DNA of 5,771 nt from Deltaproteobacteria bacterium (GCA_016926135.1 JAFGPH010000050.1:1-5771); one strand, 5' to 3'. Positions 1 through 4,987 are shown, counted from the stretch's first letter. The notes: a model not told the origin generated them from the letters alone. Made by a program: numbers and translations.

Positions 1-1075
1 CATCCTCCCTGTCCACCAGGTCTTTGTCCACAAGGCTCCTGAGGGCTCGGAGCATAACGGAGGGTTGGGACATATTGAACCTTCTGAGAAGGTCGGTCCG
101 CAGGGGGTTTTCCCCCGGAGAAGTTTCGGACAGAGCAATGAGGGCCTGCTTTTGCCTCTGCGTCAGGAGGTCCCAGGTATTCATGTAGGCGGCCGATTCC
201 CGTCGCAGGAGAAGATCCACGGCTTCGCTGACGCTCGCCGCCCGGATTTTGCGACCCTCACTGATGTCGCAGAGAATATGGCAGAGATACTGCGTGTAAT
301 AAGGATGGCACTCCGCCGTCTCCAGGATCTTTTCGAAAGCCTCATCCTCAACCGACACCTTGATTTCAGTGAATCTTTCCTGAATCGCTCTCCGGAGGTC
401 CTCCTGAGGGATCCTCCCCAAAGGAAAGATCTTTCCGCTTCGATAAAAGGGCCGATTCGGATTGTTGAACATGTCATAAAGGAGATGTTTCTTGCTCCCT
501 ACGAAGAGATAGGATATGCGCCCCTGGGCCTGGATCGCTGTTCTCAAACGACGTTCAAGCTTGTCCCCTTCGATTTCGGCAATCTGCTGAAACTCGTCAA
601 AAACCACCACGCCATATCTGCCTTTTCTCGCCAGGTATGCCTCCAGACAGGAGACCACTTCATCAAGGGATTCAGTTTCACGGTTTCTGTCAAATCCGAT
701 CCCCCACTGGGGGCTACCATCCGGCTGCACCCCCATCGTGAGGTGGAGTCGGGTGAAGACATCCCTGATCAATTTGACCGCCTTCTCATAGTTGCTGAGG
801 CCCCGTGCGATGGCCCTGCCGTACTCCTCGATGAAATCTGCAACGGTGGATATGGGATACAGATCGACATATACGGGAATGATCCTTTCCTTCCGGATCT
901 CTTCCAGGAGCCTGGAGACCAGCGAAGTCTTTCCGTAGCGTCGCTGGGAGAACAGGATCACGTGCTGTCTGGATCGAACGTCTTCCAGAAGCTCCCTGAT
1001 CTCCTTTTCACGATCCCAGAAGGCATCTCCCGAGACCCTGCCTCCGTACAAAAAGGGGTTTCGGAAACTCCCCAT
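1..1075 (-). CDS. ATP-binding protein, archaeal-type ATPase (ATPase_2-like, STAND/AAA+ relative), C-terminus cut by window edge
   Basis: The minus-strand frame is open from an ATG at 1075 to the window edge, giving 358 codons without a stop. An AGGAGG (1081-1086, within AGGAGGAGG 1078-1086) lies 5 nt upstream of the ATG and fixes the start. A P-loop is seen at residues 41-52 (LFSQRRYGKTSL, K49/T50). Its first Walker A glycine is Ser43, as I recall for some RRYGKTS-type members. Walker B is at 155-165 (GVVVFDEFQQI, D160/E161). A sensor-like strand lies at 189-197 (YLFVGSKKH). Residues from about 300 to the edge (TQRQKQALIALSE, then LLRRFNMSQPSVMLRALRSL) resemble a winged helix-turn-helix. This is the architecture of the ATPase_2/archaeal ATPase group, whose members are mostly uncharacterised and probably cytosolic. 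It reads away from the SDR gene, and no co-transcribed partner is visible. The ATPase class is secure; the cellular role is unknown. Confidence 0.9.
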   Translation of the reverse strand, partial: MGSFRNPFLYGGRVSGDAFWDREKEIRELLEDVRSRQHVILFSQRRYGKTSLVSRLLEEIRKERIIPVYVDLYPISTVADFIEEYGRAIARGLSNYEKAVKLIRDVFTRLHLTMGVQPDGSPQWGIGFDRNRETESLDEVVSCLEAYLARKGRYGVVVFDEFQQIAEIEGDKLERRLRTAIQAQGRISYLFVGSKKHLLYDMFNNPNRPFYRSGKIFPLGRIPQEDLRRAIQERFTEIKVSVEDEAFEKILETAECHPYYTQYLCHILCDISEGRKIRAASVSEAVDLLLRRESAAYMNTWDLLTQRQKQALIALSETSPGENPLRTDLLRRFNMSQPSVMLRALRSLVDKDLVDRED

Positions 1076-1094
1076 ACCCTCCTCCTAACATGAA

Positions 1095-1117
1095 GTTATT
1101 AACATCGCGTTAAGAAC
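1095..1117. promoter_or_regulatory. Possible operator: two spaced GTTA/TAAC-type 9-mers
   Basis: GTTATTAAC (1095-1103) and GTTAAGAAC (1109-1117) are separated by 5 bp, just upstream of the ATPase ribosome binding site. The first is an odd palindrome (GTTA-T-TAAC). The second shares GTTA and AAC. The position, 20-42 bp upstream of the start codon in a locally AT-rich stretch, suits a repressor site or the promoter region. I could not choose a convincing -35/-10 pair here, so this is a weak call. Confidence 0.2.
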
Positions 1118-1410
1118 ACTACTCTAAACGCTTACGAAGGTAAACCACCTTTTGCGCCACACCGTCAACCGGGGACATGGCCGAGGCCAGCCGACGTTCA
1201 CTTCACCCCCCTTTGCCATTGGCAGGGGATTCTGCCTCAAGTTCCCTCCTCTCTCCTGTCTGCATCTGGCAATTACAGGCAGGCGTCCCCCTGTGAATCA
1301 GAAGTCAGGTTTCCCCACCTGCGGCGGGTCGGAGCCACAGCCCCATCTCCTGTTGATCCCCTCGTCCAGACCTGACGGGTCGCACCAGGGCAGGCTGTGA
1401 ATCCTGTCTA

Positions 1411-1446
1411 CCCCCTCACCCTGCCCTCTCCCGCGAGGGGCGAGGG
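1411..1446. repeat. CCCTCACCC/GAGGG palindromic interspersed repeat (REP-like)
   Basis: CCCTC (1424-1428) and CCC (1430-1432) pair with GGG (1438-1440) and GAGGG (1442-1446) around a GCGAG loop with one mismatch. The preceding CCCCCTCACCCTG matches a repeat commonly seen between genes in environmental proteobacterial genomes. Spurious translations of that repeat give peptides like LTLPSPARGEG and LTPSPLAGEGRVRG, and both are found here on the two strands. The family match is from memory, not a search. Confidence 0.65.
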
Positions 1447-1559
1447 TGTTAGGTTCCCCCTCACCGCCTCGCCGATCGAGACGGAGAATCGAGAGAATGA
1501 AAGACTGTATCCTTTCATTTTGGGGGCCACGGTGTTATTGAAGGGAGCAGCAAAATGCT

Positions 1560-1579
1560 TGCCTCTCACCCCAGAGGCA
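1560..1579. repeat. Hairpin, 7-bp stem
   Basis: TGCCTCT (1560-1566) and AGAGGCA (1573-1579) form a perfect stem around a 6-nt loop (CACCCC). No T-tract follows on either strand, so it is not a classical intrinsic terminator. It is probably part of the repeat island. Confidence 0.5.
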
Positions 1580-1583
1580 CATA

Positions 1584-1622
1584 GAATGGTATTTCTTTTG
1601 AACCGATCGGGAGATACCACTC
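1584..1622. repeat. Imperfect inverted repeat around TGGTAT/ATACCA
   Basis: TGGTAT (1587-1592) is the exact reverse complement of ATACCA (1614-1619). The flanks extend the match imperfectly to about 12 bp per arm. The spacer is 21 nt. No protein-binding family is recognised. Confidence 0.35.
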
Positions 1623-1669
1623 GGCCAAAAACCCCAGCCCTTCGATCAGGGTTGCAGGTGTGGCCCGAA

Positions 1670-1682
1670 CTGCCGTAGGCAG
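1670..1682. repeat. Short hairpin CTGCC-GTA-GGCAG
   Basis: This is a 5-bp stem with a 3-nt loop. With the following G it reads CTGCCGTAGGCAGG. That matches 13 of 14 bases of CTGCCGGAGGCAGG (4989-5002) in the rlmI leader, which suggests a dispersed hairpin type rather than a one-off structure. Confidence 0.4.
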
Positions 1683-1687
1683 GCCGG

Positions 1688-1719
1688 TTTTGATCCCGCA
1701 GGATCCTGCGGGGTCAAAA
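1688..1719. repeat. 32-bp near-perfect palindrome
   Basis: The arms 1688-1703 and 1704-1719 are complementary except for one T/G pair (1694/1713), which would be a G-U wobble in RNA. The core is CCCGCAGGATCCTGCGGG. The T-run is 5' of the stem and the A-run is 3' on both strands, the reverse of a normal intrinsic terminator unless the A/T ends are counted as part of the stem. It could be a repeat unit, a cruciform site or a binding site. Transcription-blocking activity cannot be excluded. Confidence 0.6.
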
Positions 1720-1743
1720 AGGAAAAGGTCACTCTGAGATCTC

Positions 1744-1783
1744 CGTGTCTCTAGTCCCGCTTAACGCGGGACGGGTGGTGAAA
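1744..1783 (+). repeat. Composite repeat arm, copy A (CTAGTCCCG ... GGGACGGGTGGT)
   Basis: The hairpin GTCCCGC (1754-1760) / GCGGGAC (1766-1772), loop TTAAC, sits between GTGTCTCTAG and GGGTGGTGAA. The reverse complement of 3719-3753 has the same order: GTGTGTCTAG, CTAGTCCCG, a different short loop, then GGGACGGGTGGT and TAA. Identical blocks are CTAGTCCCG and GGGACGGGTGGT; only the loop differs. The GTG at 1745, which could extend the SDR frame upstream, lies inside this repeat and is unlikely to be a real start. Confidence 0.65.
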
Positions 1784-1837
1784 TCATTCCGGACAGAATG
1801 CAAACTACTTTATGCTCTCGTCAGTAAAAGACCGGAC

Positions 1838-3673
1838 ATGAAGAGACTGTTGGTCACGGGTGCAAGCGGCCTGCTGGGCTGGAACATCTGCCACGCCCCC
1901 AGCGGGGAATGGGAGATCTTCGGGACCTATTTCACCCACCCGTTGAGCATCCCCGGCGTGAGCCTCCAAAAGGCGGACCTTACCGATCCCGGCGCCGTGG
2001 AGGCCCTGTTCGAGGAGACCCGGCCGGAGGCAGTCATCCATACGGCTGCGGTCTCGGACGCCGACCACTGCCAGAACCACGGTGCCGAGTGTTCCGGAAT
2101 CAATGTGGACGCTGCGGTTCATCTGGCGAACCTTTGCCGGCGCCGATCGATTCCTTACCTCTTCACATCGAGCGATCTTGTTTTCAACGGCCTCGCCGCA
2201 CCTTACAGGGAAGCGGACCCGCCCTCCCCGGTCAGCATTTACGGGGAGCAGAAGGTCATGGCGGAAACGGGAATCCTGGCGGTGTACCCGGAAGCCCTGG
2301 TGTGCCGGATGCCCCTGATGTTCGGGCTCCCCGGACCGGGTTCCAGGAGTTTTCTCCTGCCCATGCTCGGGGCCATGAGGGACGGCCAGGCCCTGCGCCT
2401 CTTCGTGGACGAGTACAGGACCCCCCTCAGTGTGAGCGCCGCTGCGGAAGGTCTTCTTCTTGTCCTGGGCAGGACCGGAGGCCTGCTCCATCTGGGCGGG
2501 CCGGAGCGGATCTCGAGGTTTGACTTCGCCATGCGGGTCGCCGAGGTCTTCGGCGCGAATCCTGCCTGTCTCGTCCCCTGCCGTCAGAGGGACGTGGTCA
2601 CATCTGCACCCAGGCCCCCCGACGTTTCCCTGGACAGCAGCAGGGCCTATGCCATGGGGTTTTCGCCCCCACCCCTGGCGGAACAGATCGAGAAAATCCG
2701 CGACCGGTTGAATCCGTTGGATTCAGCAGGACCGTTGGGATATCATGGAAAACCGTCGAGGATCGGACACAGGAGGGAGAAACCTATGGCAAAGACCATT
2801 TCCGGGATCATCCCGGCACTGACCACACCCTTTGAGAAGGGAAACCTGTCCCTTTCAGGGCTGAAATCCAACATCAAGAAATACAACGCCTTTGACCTCA
2901 GCGGATATCTCGTCCTGGGCTCCACAGGGGAAAGCGTGCTCATGAACGAGCGGGAAAGCCTCACCGCGGTTGAGGCGGTGCGCAGCGCCGCGGCCGAGGG
3001 GAAGACAATCATGGCCGGGACGGGAATGCCTTCCACCCGCGAGACCATTCAGTTCACCAACATGGCCGCCGAGGCAGGGGCCGACTGTGCCGTGGTGGTC
3101 ACACCCTTCTACTATAAGGCTCAGATGAGCGCCAGGGCCCTGGAGGCCTACTATCGCGAGGTGGCGGAACACTCGAAGATCCCCATTGTCATGTACAGCG
3201 TCCCGAAGTTCACGGGTCTGGATCTGCCCCTGGACGCGATTCTCTCCCTCGCGGAACACCCCAACATCGCAGGCCTCAAGGACTCTTCGGGGAACGTGGC
3301 CCTCGTGGAGGAGATCGTCAAGGCCGCGCCGGAGGGATTCGCGCTCTTCCAGGGCATGGGTTCCGTGCTTTTCCCGTCGCTGGTGATGGGTGCCAAGGGA
3401 GGGATCCTGGCGCTCACGGACATGGCACCCTCGGAGACCGTCGAGATCTACCAAGCGGTTGAGGCCGGTGATTACCGCAAGGCCAGGGATGTGCAGATCC
3501 GGGTCCTCACGGTGAATCAGAGGATCGTCGGGGGCTTCGGGGTCCCGGGCATCAAGTGCGCCCTCGATCTCCTCGGGTATGCGGGCGGGGAACCCCGGCC
3601 TCCCCTCATGCCCGTGACTGCGGAGGCGAGGGAGACCATCCGCAAGGTCCTCGATCAAGCGGGGTTGATGTAA
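1838..3673 (+). CDS. RmlD-like SDR oxidoreductase in continuous frame with a DapA-superfamily aldolase (611 codons, apparent fusion)
   Basis: Residues 1-290 are an extended short-chain dehydrogenase of the RmlD/sugar-nucleotide reductase type. A TGASGLLG dinucleotide loop lies at 7-14, ADLTD at 46-50, HTAAV at 68-72, FTSSDLVFNG at 109-118 and the catalytic YGEQK at 135-139 (Y135, K139). Late RmlD-like elements include PRPPDVSLDSS at 259-268. The family reduces or epimerises nucleotide sugars (dTDP-4-dehydrorhamnose reductase is the type member) or acts as a non-catalytic subunit; the substrate cannot be told here. No stop follows: residues 291-316 look like translated intergenic DNA, and 317-611 are the aldolase. 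The ATG at 1838 is preferred because the next upstream start (GTG 1745) is in a repeat and TGASGLLG should be near the N-terminus. The start lacks a good Shine-Dalgarno. Either a true fusion or a lost or mis-sequenced stop. Confidence 0.75.
   Translation: MKRLLVTGASGLLGWNICHAPSGEWEIFGTYFTHPLSIPGVSLQKADLTDPGAVEALFEETRPEAVIHTAAVSDADHCQNHGAECSGINVDAAVHLANLCRRRSIPYLFTSSDLVFNGLAAPYREADPPSPVSIYGEQKVMAETGILAVYPEALVCRMPLMFGLPGPGSRSFLLPMLGAMRDGQALRLFVDEYRTPLSVSAAAEGLLLVLGRTGGLLHLGGPERISRFDFAMRVAEVFGANPACLVPCRQRDVVTSAPRPPDVSLDSSRAYAMGFSPPPLAEQIEKIRDRLNPLDSAGPLGYHGKPSRIGHRREKPMAKTISGIIPALTTPFEKGNLSLSGLKSNIKKYNAFDLSGYLVLGSTGESVLMNERESLTAVEAVRSAAAEGKTIMAGTGMPSTRETIQFTNMAAEAGADCAVVVTPFYYKAQMSARALEAYYREVAEHSKIPIVMYSVPKFTGLDLPLDAILSLAEHPNIAGLKDSSGNVALVEEIVKAAPEGFALFQGMGSVLFPSLVMGAKGGILALTDMAPSETVEIYQAVEAGDYRKARDVQIRVLTVNQRIVGGFGVPGIKCALDLLGYAGGEPRPPLMPVTAEARETIRKVLDQAGLM
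2771..2776 (+). promoter_or_regulatory. Strong internal ribosome binding site before the aldolase ATG
   Basis: AGGAGG ends 9 nt before the ATG at 2786. It is the best Shine-Dalgarno on the plus strand in this region and lies inside the stop-free SDR frame. It argues that the aldolase is initiated independently even if the SDR frame reads through. Confidence 0.75.
2786..3673 (+). CDS. DapA-superfamily class I aldolase, probable 4-hydroxy-2-oxoglutarate aldolase-like (295 aa)
   Basis: The length, 295 aa from its own ATG, is normal for the (beta/alpha)8 pyruvate-dependent aldolase family. Seen: IIPALTTPF at 8-16, the GSTGES pyruvate-carboxylate loop at 45-50, TPFYY at 106-110, the catalytic Tyr137 in MYSVPKFTG (136-144), the Schiff-base Lys165 in GLKDSSG (163-169), and FGVPGIKCALDLLG at 251-264. 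In Escherichia coli DHDPS the tyrosine motif continues YNVPSRTG, and its Arg138 binds the semialdehyde carboxylate; here the equivalent residue is Phe142. The segment YSVPxxTGLDLPxDA...HPNIxGxKDS and the C-terminal FGxPGxK...GYxGG closely follow human HOGA1 as I recall it. Cleavage of 4-hydroxy-2-oxoglutarate to pyruvate and glyoxylate, or of a related 2-keto-3-deoxy acid, is therefore more likely than lysine synthesis. Cytosolic, probably tetrameric by family. Stop TAA at 3671. Confidence 0.9.
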   Translation: MAKTISGIIPALTTPFEKGNLSLSGLKSNIKKYNAFDLSGYLVLGSTGESVLMNERESLTAVEAVRSAAAEGKTIMAGTGMPSTRETIQFTNMAAEAGADCAVVVTPFYYKAQMSARALEAYYREVAEHSKIPIVMYSVPKFTGLDLPLDAILSLAEHPNIAGLKDSSGNVALVEEIVKAAPEGFALFQGMGSVLFPSLVMGAKGGILALTDMAPSETVEIYQAVEAGDYRKARDVQIRVLTVNQRIVGGFGVPGIKCALDLLGYAGGEPRPPLMPVTAEARETIRKVLDQAGLM

Positions 3674-3718
3674 GCACAAGGGGTGCACTGAACGGGGTCT
3701 TGAGAAAACAGGATATTC

Positions 3719-3883
3719 TTAACCACCCGTCCCTTCGGGACTAGACACACACAGACATTCGTCCGGACGACCTGTCCGGACGAAGACCGGTCAGGGGGGC
3801 GCACGCCTGCCCGCCGAAGCCTCGGCGCACGCGGGTCGCGGCGCCCTGATTGTCCGCGAAAGTCTGTGTGGGTCTGTGGTTAA
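3719..3883. repeat. 165-bp nested inverted-repeat element (contains composite repeat copy B)
   Basis: The ends are TTAACCAC (3719-3726) and GTGGTTAA (3876-3883), perfect inverted repeats. Inside these, CACACAGAC (3748-3756) pairs with GTCTGTGTG (3862-3870). Inside that sit a hairpin with 11-bp arms (3758-3784), TCAGGG (3791-3796) against CCCTGA (3844-3849), and a small GCCGA/TCGGC hairpin (3813-3826). The left end also carries the hairpin GTCCC-TTC-GGGAC (3729-3741), shared in inverted orientation with 1744-1783. No coding frame is credible. It resembles a non-autonomous MITE/REP-type element; no target duplication was recognised. Confidence 0.65.
3758..3784. repeat. Perfect 11-bp hairpin TTCGTCCGGAC / GTCCGGACGAA
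   Basis: The arms 3758-3768 and 3774-3784 are perfect reverse complements with a 5-nt spacer (GACCT). Each arm also contains the palindrome GTCCGGAC, so the site could instead be two tandem binding half-sites. No T-tract follows, so it does not look like a simple terminator between the convergent aldolase and MBL genes, although it could slow either transcript. Confidence 0.65.
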
Positions 3884-3900
3884 CTTCTTCTCCTGCTTTT

Positions 3901-3923
3901 CCTTGTGCCTTGAGCCTTGCGCC
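3901..3923. repeat. Degenerate heptamer tandem repeat (CCTTGNG)3
   Basis: CCTTGTG, CCTTGAG and CCTTGCG follow one another directly and end with CC. It lies just past the MBL stop codon. Similar degenerate CCTTGCG heptamers are common between genes in several environmental bacterial groups, as I recall. Confidence 0.5.
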
Positions 3924-3928
3924 ATTCT

Positions 3929-4768
3929 TCACACTTCAAAGCTCATGTCCGCGGCCACGGCGAAGCACTCGATTTCCGAAGCCTCCCGGCGCACCTTCTG
4001 TCGGCAGACTTCAACGATCCGATCCACATCGGAGTCTGTCCGGTCCTGGTTCAGGTGGAAGAGTCCAAGCCGTTTCACCCCTGCCGCCAAGCCCAGTTCC
4101 AGGGCCGACTCATAGGTGGAATGGCCCCACTGGATGGCTGTTCGGTATTCCTGCTCCGTGTACTCTCCGTCATGGATCAGGAGGTCCGCGCCCGTGCAGA
4201 ATTCCCGATACGCTTCAAAGGGAAGACCCCCTTTGTGCACGAAGCCCAGCTCATTGTCCGTGAGGAAGACGAAGCTCCGACCGTTCTCGGTGAACTTGTA
4301 ACCGTTTCCCTGGTTCGGGTGACTCAGGCGAATCGGGAGGATGGAGACGCCGCCGATCTCGAACAGCTCGGGGCATGAGGGTTCCTGATTGATGCGTGCC
4401 CTCACGTCCCCGAAGCGCACGGGGAAGTTGGGCGGGGACATGACCTTGGAAAGCATGGTCTCCACGAACTTCTGCGCGAAAGGACACCCCTGAATTCGAA
4501 TCTCCACCTCTTCCCTGTAGATAGGCTTGAAAAAGGGGAAACCCATGAGATGATCCCAGTGGGCATGGGTAAAGATGATGTCATAGCTGAAGCGGCCCTC
4601 ATCGAGCAGGGCATTCCCCAGCCTTCGGATGCCCGTCCCCGCATCGATAATAATGATATGACCGTTCCCTGTCCGGATTTCCACGCATGCGGTATCGCCA
4701 CCGTAACGGATGTACTCCTGCCCTGAAACCGGTATGGAACCCCTCGATCCCCAGCACTTGATCAGCAT
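3929..4768 (-). CDS. MBL-fold metallo-hydrolase (metallo-beta-lactamase superfamily), 279 aa
   Basis: This is a complete gene: ATG at 4768, stop TGA at 3929-3931, with AGGAGG (4776-4781) 7 nt upstream. It starts directly with the family's first strand (MLIKCWGSRGSIPVSG, 1-16). The metal-binding set is intact: THAHWDH at 67-73 (H68, H70, D72, H73), His150 in RLSHPNQG, Asp171 in FLTDNE, an extra Asp200 in IHDGEYT, His216 in WGHSTYESALELG and His238 in LFHLN. The IDAGTG strand-turn is at 41-46. The pattern fits the PhnP/RNase Z-like side of the superfamily, which cleaves phosphodiesters or related esters with two metal ions. The substrate is not predictable. No signal peptide, so cytosolic. It converges on the aldolase and diverges from rlmI, so it is probably a single-gene transcript with a structured leader (4775-4827). 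Confidence 0.92.
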   Translation of the reverse strand: MLIKCWGSRGSIPVSGQEYIRYGGDTACVEIRTGNGHIIIIDAGTGIRRLGNALLDEGRFSYDIIFTHAHWDHLMGFPFFKPIYREEVEIRIQGCPFAQKFVETMLSKVMSPPNFPVRFGDVRARINQEPSCPELFEIGGVSILPIRLSHPNQGNGYKFTENGRSFVFLTDNELGFVHKGGLPFEAYREFCTGADLLIHDGEYTEQEYRTAIQWGHSTYESALELGLAAGVKRLGLFHLNQDRTDSDVDRIVEVCRQKVRREASEIECFAVAADMSFEV

Positions 4769-4774
4769 GGGAAT

Positions 4775-4791
4775 CCCTCCTGATCAGAGGG
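4775..4791 (-). promoter_or_regulatory. Hairpin that sequesters the MBL-gene Shine-Dalgarno
   Basis: On the minus strand CCCTC (4791-4787) can pair with GAGGG (4779-4775) around TGATCAG. The AGGAGG at 4781-4776 then lies largely within the stem. Together with the hairpin 15 nt upstream this could limit ribosome access. It is short, so the function is an inference. Confidence 0.4.
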
Positions 4792-4805
4792 TGACGGTAA
4801 GGTCT

Positions 4806-4827
4806 CTCGGAACCCCATGGTTCCGAG
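4806..4827 (-). promoter_or_regulatory. 9-bp hairpin in the MBL-gene leader
   Basis: CTCGGAACC (4806-4814) and GGTTCCGAG (4819-4827) are perfect complements around a 4-nt loop. It lies 38 nt upstream of the MBL ATG. There is no following T-tract on either strand, so it is not a standard terminator. It could be a leader RNA structure or a dyad operator. Confidence 0.55.
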
Positions 4828-4859
4828 GCCTGAAACCTGCACTCCAGATTCACCTGTTC

Positions 4860-4888
4860 TGAATACAGGATATAGAACAAAATGACAA
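4860..4888 (-). promoter_or_regulatory. Candidate sigma70-type promoter for the MBL gene
   Basis: The minus-strand -35 TTGTCA (4888-4883) matches TTGACA at five of six bases. A weak -10 TATTCA (4865-4860) follows at 17 bp. An odd dyad, CCTGT-N7-ACAGG (4853-4869), overlaps the -10 region and could be an operator. Confidence 0.3.
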
Positions 4889-4923
4889 GGAGCTGTCCCC
4901 CGCTTTCACCAGACTGCCTTTGA

Positions 4924-4952
4924 TTTACAGAATCTTCGGGATCTGATACAAA
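4924..4952 (+). promoter_or_regulatory. Candidate sigma70-type promoter for rlmI
   Basis: TTTACA (4924-4929, five of six to TTGACA) is followed after exactly 17 bp by TACAAA (4947-4952, four of six to TATAAT). It would give a leader of roughly 65-70 nt before the ATG at 5027. Confidence 0.4.
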
Positions 4953-4987
4953 GCTTGGAGGAAAAGAGTTCCGGGAAAGACGCCTCC

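Larger units (their letters stand above)
1118..1837. other. Non-coding, repeat-rich intergenic region between divergent genes
   Basis: No frame in this stretch looks like a protein. The small open frames have low-complexity, proline- and arginine-rich translations typical of repeat read-through. From about 1118 to 1410 I see nothing recognisable beyond short T/C-rich tracts. From 1411 to 1783 there are at least six separate inverted repeats, listed individually. The last 50 bp before the SDR start hold a 7-bp direct repeat, CCGGACA (1789-1795 and 1832-1838), and a TATGCT (1811-1816) that might serve as a -10 box, without a good -35 partner. Confidence 0.7.

Noticed and set aside
65..1093. 342-aa plus-strand open frame
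   Set aside because: It is the antisense shadow of the minus-strand ATPase, which has Walker motifs and a strong RBS. The plus translation shows no family features.
1152..1678. Small plus-strand frames (82 and 93 aa) and a 70-aa minus frame
   Set aside because: They are translations of the repeat island, with typical spurious LTPSP/ARGEG peptides and no RBS.
1745..1837. 31-residue N-terminal extension of the SDR from GTG 1745
   Set aside because: The extension is encoded by the repeat hairpin and spacer, has no RBS, and would put the nucleotide-binding loop unusually far from the N-terminus.
1805..2491. 228-aa minus-strand frame opposite the SDR
   Set aside because: Shadow frame in GC-rich DNA. 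The opposite strand carries a clear SDR with TGASGLLG and YxxxK.
3674..3686. GCAC/GTGC mini-hairpin after the aldolase stop as a terminator
   Set aside because: Only 4 bp of stem and no T-tract, so no intrinsic terminator can be supported there.
2855..3688. 277-aa minus-strand frame opposite the aldolase
   Set aside because: Shadow of the aldolase gene: Arg/His/Gly-rich translation without recognisable motifs.
3745..3870. CRISPR array or attachment site in the repeat region
   Set aside because: Repeats are inverted and nested, not regularly spaced direct repeats, and no integrase or tRNA is nearby.
4854..4868. LexA (SOS) box
   Set aside because: Spacing between CTGT and ACAG is 7, not 8, and the neighbouring genes are not SOS genes. 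Kept only as a low-interest dyad.
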